Below, one piece after another: positions 57,550-64,000 of a DNA stretch of 64,000 nt. The stretch's first letter is position 1, and every line of letters starts with the position of its first letter. Origin of the DNA: Pegea sp. RAD2-039 (taxonomy: Eukaryota; Chordata; Thaliacea; Salpida; Salpidae); assembly GCA_034620365.1 (NCBI GenBank), contig JAQGEQ010000192.1:2475001-2539000 (forward strand), read 5' to 3'. A program made the position numbers and the translations under genes. The notes beneath the pieces were generated by a model. That model saw only the letters and a list, made by a program, of their open reading frames with translations. It did no database searches and was not told where the DNA came from.

Positions 57550-57622
57550 GGCGCCAAAAAGTTGTAGTAGCTAATGACAGAGTTTCGATCATCTCCATGG
57601 CAACAAGACTTCGGCGCGGAAA
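57550..57622. promoter_or_regulatory. Paired E2F-type sites with X-box half site
   Basis: Minus-strand TTTTTGGCGCC (57550-57560) and TTTCCGCGCC (57613-57622) both fit the E2F consensus. Between them GTTGCCATGGAGAT (57591-57604, minus strand) matches one arm of an RFX X-box. Three such sites within 75 bp in an AT-rich spacer look like a promoter. No start exon could be tied to it: the plus-strand ATG at 57597 opens only 16 codons and the minus-strand ATG about 18. Confidence 0.35.
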
Positions 57623-58212
57623 TGGCGTCATTGTAGCACGTAGATAGTGAAGCTTGTGAAATTGAACTAATAGATCACTATAGCGGAAGATATTGGAAGA
57701 TTGTAATATAGTGACACCTGTGGCTATTAGAAGTAGAAAAGATTAAGTAATTTCCCCATTTCCAAACGTAACCAATTCAAAATGGGTATTTCTATGTTCA
57801 CATTGCAGTGTTTCAAATGAAAAAAATATTAATTCGTTGTAAAATTTTCATAATTTTAAAATGAAAGATGTAAAATTCTTGAAATTTGAGTGAACTTTAA
57901 ATAAAAGCTTTTCGAAGAGTTTCACTTTCATCTTTGCTTTCAAACGATTCAGCAAATAAAATAATGAAGAATAATATTTGTTAAGTATAAAAGACAGTTA
58001 TATGATATTGTTCGCTTGTAATGATCTCTTTAATGTTTGTGAAGCTCTAAGACGATCCCTAATCAAACACAGAAGATAAAAGAAGTAATTCGTCACTTTC
58101 ATGTGGGTTAAGTTCAAAGTCGCAGGAATCAACATTAAACAGTGAGACAAGAAATAAAAATTTCTTAAAGATCTAACTCATTTTGTACTTACTTATTTTG
58201 TCGCGTTTTCCA

Positions 58213-58653
58213 CTAATATTTTACAACGAAAAGTTTTTTTTTCTTTCCAAAGGCGCCATTGATTGGTAAAGAGCAGAGGACGGTGTATACAGGAGACAGT
58301 ATAATGACGTTTCCATAAGCGTGGGAGAAACATTCTGTCAGTACCTGGTACTTGGTATCAAAAAATGTAAAAAGGGAATAATCAAAATACAAGATTACAT
58401 TCCCATCTGTATTACCGTTCTTTGCCAATGTCTTGACGTTCAATAGAAGTAATTTAGTTACGTCTAGATCGATACATACAAACAAACAAATAAAAACGCC
58501 AAATACGTGGTGAGCTTCTTCGTTGAATTGGTAATAAAAGAAGAGGTCACGCAAAAAATCTACGCAAAAAGTCACTAAGGAAATTATCACATCTATTAAA
58601 TCCACGTACAGGATTTCCTGTGGTTTGTCGCCAGAAATCTTCCCATCGTATTT
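58213..58653 (-). CDS. Possible exon of an XK-related (XKR)-like membrane protein
   Basis: A minus-strand frame open for 146 codons with GC above its surroundings. After DGKISGDKPQEILYVD it has a hydrophobic stretch and the block VDFLRDLFFYYQFNEEAHH followed by VFGVFICLFV. The spacing Asp-x3-Asp, a following Tyr/Phe run, His twelve residues after the second Asp and then FG resembles the first two membrane helices of XKR proteins (phospholipid scramblase family). No ATG precedes it and the acceptor-like ATTGATAG is in a purine-rich context. The part after about residue 75 no longer resembles XKR and may be intron. I found no further exons. It may be a real exon, a decayed copy or chance. Confidence 0.3.
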   Translation of the reverse strand, partial: KYDGKISGDKPQEILYVDLIDVIISLVTFCVDFLRDLFFYYQFNEEAHHVFGVFICLFVCIDLDVTKLLLLNVKTLAKNGNTDGNVILYFDYSLFTFFDTKYQVLTECFSHAYGNVIILSPVYTVLCSLPINGAFGKKKKLFVVKY

Positions 58654-61600
58654 CTATCAATTTTTTTTGTTTCTTCTTTTAGGTAGTTAATATCAGTTCA
58701 CAAGTATGCAATGAGATTTTTTAAGTTATTTTATTTTTGTATTAGGTGACCAAATCTGTTATGAATTGTGTGCCGCTTGCTATATACTCTTAGAAGAATT
58801 GCTTGTCTCGAAAATTAGAACTTCTAAATAATGACTAGTTGGCTTGAATAGTTGGTTGTTGTAATCTGCTGCTCATTAAAAACCACTTTGTTTTTGTCTG
58901 TTTTAAAGCAGATTTGCTTCAGCTGAAACTTTCAAACGTTTTTAACCACCTTAAAATGTTCTTACCAACAAACAAATTTCAAGATGATTTCTATGATAAC
59001 AAACTGTTGTTTTTTGTACTACTAAAAGCATCTTTTGAGGACAAGTATTTTGTCTATCAACATTTGTTTTTACAGTGTACAAGATACAGTTATTTGCGTC
59101 TAAACCTTTTTTAGTATTAGTTTTTATGTACTATTTGAGATTTTAATTTCATAAATTAAACAATTATTACTAAATTTACATAAAGTTAGCAAAACTTCTT
59201 ATCAACATAAAGTTTAAAGCTAATGCAATATATATTTTTGTAAGTTTAAAAAAGTGGACTTATTGGTTCAAATAATAATTGTAAAGCTCATTAAAATGTA
59301 TTACTTGATTAGGTAATTAATAATAGTAATACGCTAGAATGTTTATGAAAATAAACTCAAAAACGTTTGTGAAATTTTTGTAATAAAAAGATTTGATGTG
59401 TTTTACTTAAGACGATGTTTTTTAAATCACATGACAGACAGAAACCTGATATAAATACATTTATCAAAGTACCAATTGTTAATCATATTAAAGCAATTGT
59501 ACTAAAGAAATCTTATCTGATGTGAAAAGGTAAAACCGTTTTTTAAATAACTGTGGATAATTTTGCAAGTCGAAGCAAGAACAAATGTGAAAAATAAATT
59601 GTTTACCTGAAATATACCGATATTGACATTTAACAATTGTTTTTGACTCGCTTAGGCGACTGTAAGAAAATAAGCTTGACAGTAACCGTTCATTTATTAT
59701 ATCAAATAGTGACTACTATATCAATATTTAAGAGGATGCAAAATAAAGTTTTCAGAAAAAATTTGAAATTCATAAGATAAATATGTTTTTAGGTGAATTG
59801 TATGAACAAAAAACTTTTTAGAAATAATTGAATATTTTAACAAAAACTCTTGCAAACAAACTTTAGGGGAATCATATTTTTTACCGTTTATTTATCTACC
59901 GCAAAACATTTTAGTTTAAGTTTAACAAAAGTGTAGCTACTGCTAATTTGTATTTCACAACTCTGAAAATAAATGATGAAAACGTCCATTGAAAATTTTC
60001 AAACCTTCAGCATGTTTTATTTGTTTACAATTTTTTTAAAAAGTTTTTTGTATTTATGTTTAAACTATTAGTTTGAACTTTTATAATTCCTGTTTTATCT
60101 ACAACTGATCTTTAACATTTCATTTTTAGTGACTATCTTTATAATTAGCAAGTTATTCATAATGTAAACAACCGTTTACTGGTAACTAACATAAAATCTT
60201 ACAAATATTTTCATCTATTCAATGTTTTAATTTTTCGATTTAAAATTCTATAAATGATGTGAACCAAACATAATTATTTGCATATTTAAAATGCATTTAC
60301 CCGATCTAGCGATGCGACAAGAGCTTTACTTTATAATACCAACTAAACTGATTTAAATCTCACTTAAAAGTTTATTAAAAAAGTTGCTATGTCAATATTT
60401 TATCTTGTCCTGTAAACCTCCGCTGATAAAATCAAGTTTGGATCCGTTAAAAATATATCTTGTAGACACTGTTTTACAGACAAATCTTACAAATGGTAGT
60501 CAATGGTGATGAGATAGCATACGGTCAACTTGATGGTAGTGTAAACCTTTCTCAAATATATTCTATCTGTTTAGTTTGACTAAGGTTTGAAGCTTTATAC
60601 AGGGCAGAGAGATATACAAAATGTAAGTGAATAATTTCAATACGTCTAATTAGACGAGATACAAACTCAGTTAAGTAACTCTTTTAAGTAGTCGTTAGTA
60701 TATGTTGACAACATACTATGTGTATAAACGCTAAATATTTCTTGTCAAAAGTTAGCTCGCTGTTTTTATCAAATTTAAGTATCCATCTTTAAATCATTTA
60801 TGTTAATGCAACAAACATTTTTTAAATTATTTCTAAATGAGCACAACTGATAATAATCAAATTTTAGTAAATAAATGCGTTTAAATTGAAATTAGTATCG
60901 TTGCCGATAAAAATCTGTGTTTCGATTTAATTAAATAAATTATATCACAAATAAATCGAGCAATATTTATTTAACAAATTAAATGAATTTATTATCAACA
61001 CCTTATTTATAAACCAACAATAAAAAAGAATGCAAAATGCTTTTTAAAAGTGAAAATTATGTGGTTGTATCTAAATAATGAAGTTTGAGTTTATCATAAA
61101 AATAAAACTTTGTAAAAGATAAAAGTTTATTTGCAAAATAAAAATTTAGTTATCTAAATCCAAATGTTAAAAAAATAAAAACGAGTACGGCTTTGTAAAA
61201 TTTTCTATAAGTAAATAAAAACTTATGGAAAATGATGGAAAATTTCCATTTAAATTAGATTTAGATCTAAATTTAAACTATTTAAAAGTTTCTTGTCAAG
61301 AAGCTAGATGTTTGTCGAAACTTTTATAAAATTATTTATGTCTAATCATAGTTCACTTTATTGACAGCAATTACAAAGTTTTTTATTTTGTCACATCGTT
61401 TATTTACAATAACAACTTTACAGTTAGCTAAGAAACAGTTGAACTAAAATAGTTTTATTCGTGGAGTTTTATGTTATAGAAATTTTATTAGTTCCACAGC
61501 TGTTTAGTCAAATAAATTTATGTATCGATTTTCTACAACCTACAAGAAAGGTGAAAGTAAATATAAACTTAATTACATAAAATTATGTTGCAAAACATTA

Positions 61601-64000
61601 TTTTTCAAAACTAATACAGTTTTAGTCCTTTTTAATACTTGGTTGTTTTATAATTTCAATGTCACAAATAGAATCTATATATTTTTAAATATTTTGTTGA
61701 TGGAATCATGCATGTCATCATAAGTTCTTAGAGTAAATTTTAAAGGTTTCAACTACTTTAGATAAGGCTGAGTAGATTTTTAATAATGACAAATTGATTT
61801 GAAAGCTTTTCAAATAAGTTAAAGTATTTTGTAAACAAAATTATTCAGATTATTGTCAAAAATGAAATCTTATTTATCATTATTTGATAAATTGATGATG
61901 GCAACTCTTTTCAAATACATGAGCACGTTTTGAAGATGAATCTATTCAACAAAAGAAATATTTTGTTAATCAAACATCATTTAATACAAGCAGCACAATT
62001 TGTAGATAACACTTTAAATACTTTTATCTATAAAATCAATTGGTTTTCATATAACTCCGAGTTACAAATGCAGCTAAGATTTAATTACTATCTCCTTTTA
62101 AGAGAGCTTACTACATCTTAACTTGAGTTATTGTTGAAAGCCTAACAAACACGGTATCAACCACAAAAAAGAATCGATCCTAACTACTACTTCAATAATT
62201 TTCAATGATATTACAAAAATGATCTCTCATTTGCTAAGCACAAAAGATTATTTGGTGTTTGCTGAGGAGAGTATGAAAAGAAAGAATTTTGATCAAGTAA
62301 GTCTTCCTTCTATACCGACTAAAACGAAGTGAGTTGAATTAAAGATAGCTTTCTAGGTCTCCAAGTCAACTGATAGTGGTTTACTGCACAAACATTTTTA
62401 AAAGACAAGTAAAACAACTCTTAGAAGTTAGTAAATTTCAAGATAAAAGTACTAATATCGCCTAAACCTAAATTGTTGAAGGTTAGTTTAAACAATTTTC
62501 ATATACTTCATTTTTTACCACCCGTTTAAGACAACAATGAAAATCTACAGCAGTCAGACAATTCTGCGGCCAATGCATATACCATCTTTACCCCTCCAGC
62601 CAGCCAACCTACGTACTACTCTTTCGCCCTTTTCTACATGTTTACAGTTAGTCCGAACTTTTTGTCTACATTGCCTTTGTCCTTCAAGCGCACGTGTGAC
62701 ACGTTGCTCTTGATTCATTCACTTGCTTAACAGACTTTCTCGTTAATCAACTGTGGACATCAACTCTGATCAACAGATTGATTCTTCTTATAGAAGACCA
62801 ACACCTTTGGAAAATCAATTTCAAAGAGATGTAAACGCTATAGGCTTCTATGAGCATGAGTAATGTCGTTTGCTAGATTTTGGAGAAGCTGGTATTTAAA
62901 TGATAAAAGTTTATTTTCTCTTTTTTATTCATTGATATTGAAAGGTGAGTATGGGAGTAAATAGAAGTTCTAAGTTCCTTTTCTACCTTGGTGTCATCTT
63001 ATTAAATTTGCTGATACGCCTAACAACCAAATGTGACTGCTGGTTGTAACAGCTCAAAAGAAAAAGAGAGATAAAAACTTCTGTATTTGCTAATGGATAT
63101 AACAATAAGTCGAAATGATTGTTAGTTATTAAATAGCATGTTAGATCTTTCTATCTTTAAAATTATTTTCTATTCAAATAAGTTTTTCTCTCAAACAAAA
63201 AACAATTTCAGAAGTCTTACAAATGTCAATTTCGTTTGTTTGTCAACTGTAAATAAAGCGACAAATCATTTCAGCTGTTCCAGATGATTGAAAATCACTT
63301 TTACAAGGATGATTTAGATTTAAAGTTTATTCTCTCTTCATCAAAATGTCGCCTCAATTTTCAATTTAAACACAAGAAACAATTTGACAAAATGAAAATA
63401 AACATCGATAGAAATAAAGAAACATTACAGTGCTTTTTGAGGCGAATTCCAGCTGCTTATTGAGTCTATTACAAAGTATTTACTCATCTATTCTTCAACC
63501 TACTAGTTGTAATGTTAAGTAGTAGCTGAAGTAGAAAGAAATTAGTGAGAATTTCAATATCGATGGCAAAATGTGAACATCTAGAGACCACCCCAAGCAA
63601 ACACTTACTTGCTTCCGGGAAGTTGTTCAGGAGACAATCATTTAGAAGCTGTATGAAGAGAACAACTTGGTAAGTATCAAGTACTTGAAGTCCTTTTTAT
63701 TATCTGGTTAAACGATTATCAGGATTGTGATGCAAGCAGAGGAAATTTGCGGTCACTGAGAATTGTCTTCTGAAATAAAACTCTTCAAGACGTTAATCCT
63801 ATTCTCCTATTTCGTTCATTGTGTTCTCAGGTTACATGCTAACAAAAACTTAGAGACCAACTATGTTACTTATTTGTGTGACTGGAACAAGTTTTATCAG
63901 ATGTTAATATTTTGTAATGACTTACGAAATCGGGAGCTGTTAGTTCGAATTTTCCTGTTAAATTTCGAATCGCCTTTTTAACATCTATTAATTTACAATT
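58654..64000. other. AT-rich region to window end, no firm gene
   Basis: No exon recognised. A patch at about 62550-62720 is GC-richer and holds a CCAAT box (GCGGCCAATGCA) and an E-box (GCACGTGTGAC), so it could be a promoter or enhancer. The frame at 63763-63981 (+) starts at TTG, has no known relative and is not called. Confidence 0.45.

Larger units (their letters stand above)
51076..58212. other. Long upstream region of the MECOM-like gene, no firm gene
   Basis: AT-rich sequence with islands of higher GC at about 51480-51640, 53330-53930, 54350-54900 and 57540-57740. Open frames in these islands are short or unconvincing: 53939-53586 (-) reads SSCADIIIKSVVTKG, and 54882-54682 (-) reads LGAHHFKAKTPIRTL. 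None matches a family I know and none is a PR domain. The islands are better read as candidate promoters or enhancers, or undetected small exons. Confidence 0.4.

Noticed and set aside
57597-57647. ATG frame MATRLRRGNGVIVARR at the E2F cluster
   Set aside because: Only 16 codons with no good donor before the stop; more likely a chance frame in a regulatory island.

Overview
The window is animal nuclear DNA, about three quarters A+T by eye. Protein genes are split by GT-AG introns of about 50 bp to 2 kb and separated by long AT-rich spacers. EPS15, ORC4, NUDT2, EMC7 and a MECOM/PRDM16-type zinc-finger gene all read clearly as metazoan orthologues. I cannot name the species. Several start codons directly follow an AG, and NUDT2-EMC7 is arranged like a short operon. 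Both would suit a lineage with spliced-leader trans-splicing (tunicates, flatworms and others), but this is inference. I saw no rRNA, tRNA, CRISPR array, LTR or virus-like element.

Layout: 4959-7349 (+) five-exon gene for a basic, proline/asparagine-rich protein of axonemal type. 8402-9390 (-) two-exon gene for a secreted prohormone whose mature N-terminus matches the parathyroid hormone family. 13540-16851 (-) six-exon secreted hemopexin-domain protein with a GPI-type tail and no protease domain. 17384-17560 (+) a 58-aa single-pass membrane microprotein. 20850-22335 (+) ORC4. 24064-24298 (-) an orphan coding exon. 25184-33824 (-) a 16-exon EPS15 gene with a 33-bp tandem DPF repeat. 37652-38843 and 39063-39698 (+) NUDT2 and EMC7, about 0.2 kb apart. 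43452-43616 (+) a small charged ORF. 44121-51075 (-) a MECOM/EVI1-like seven-finger regulator without a PR domain. 51-64 kb is a spacer with islands of higher GC, one possible XK-related-like exon and motif clusters (CRE, E2F, X-box half site).

The most notable feature is the PTH-like gene. Its signal peptide is followed by a Lys-Arg cleavage site and a 33-residue segment with Glu4, His9, Arg20, Trp23, Leu24, Lys27, Leu28 and Gln29 at human PTH positions. Its only coding intron falls one nucleotide before the Lys-Arg codons, as in vertebrate PTH-family genes. A long basic tail recalls PTHrP. If this genome is not vertebrate, this would be a rare invertebrate member of the family.

The other genes are ordinary housekeeping or developmental loci with no sign of a shared pathway: DNA replication (ORC4), endocytosis (EPS15), Ap4A hydrolysis (NUDT2), ER membrane insertion (EMC7) and transcription (MECOM-like). 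All exon boundaries were read by eye and checked for phase consistency; none has transcript support here.
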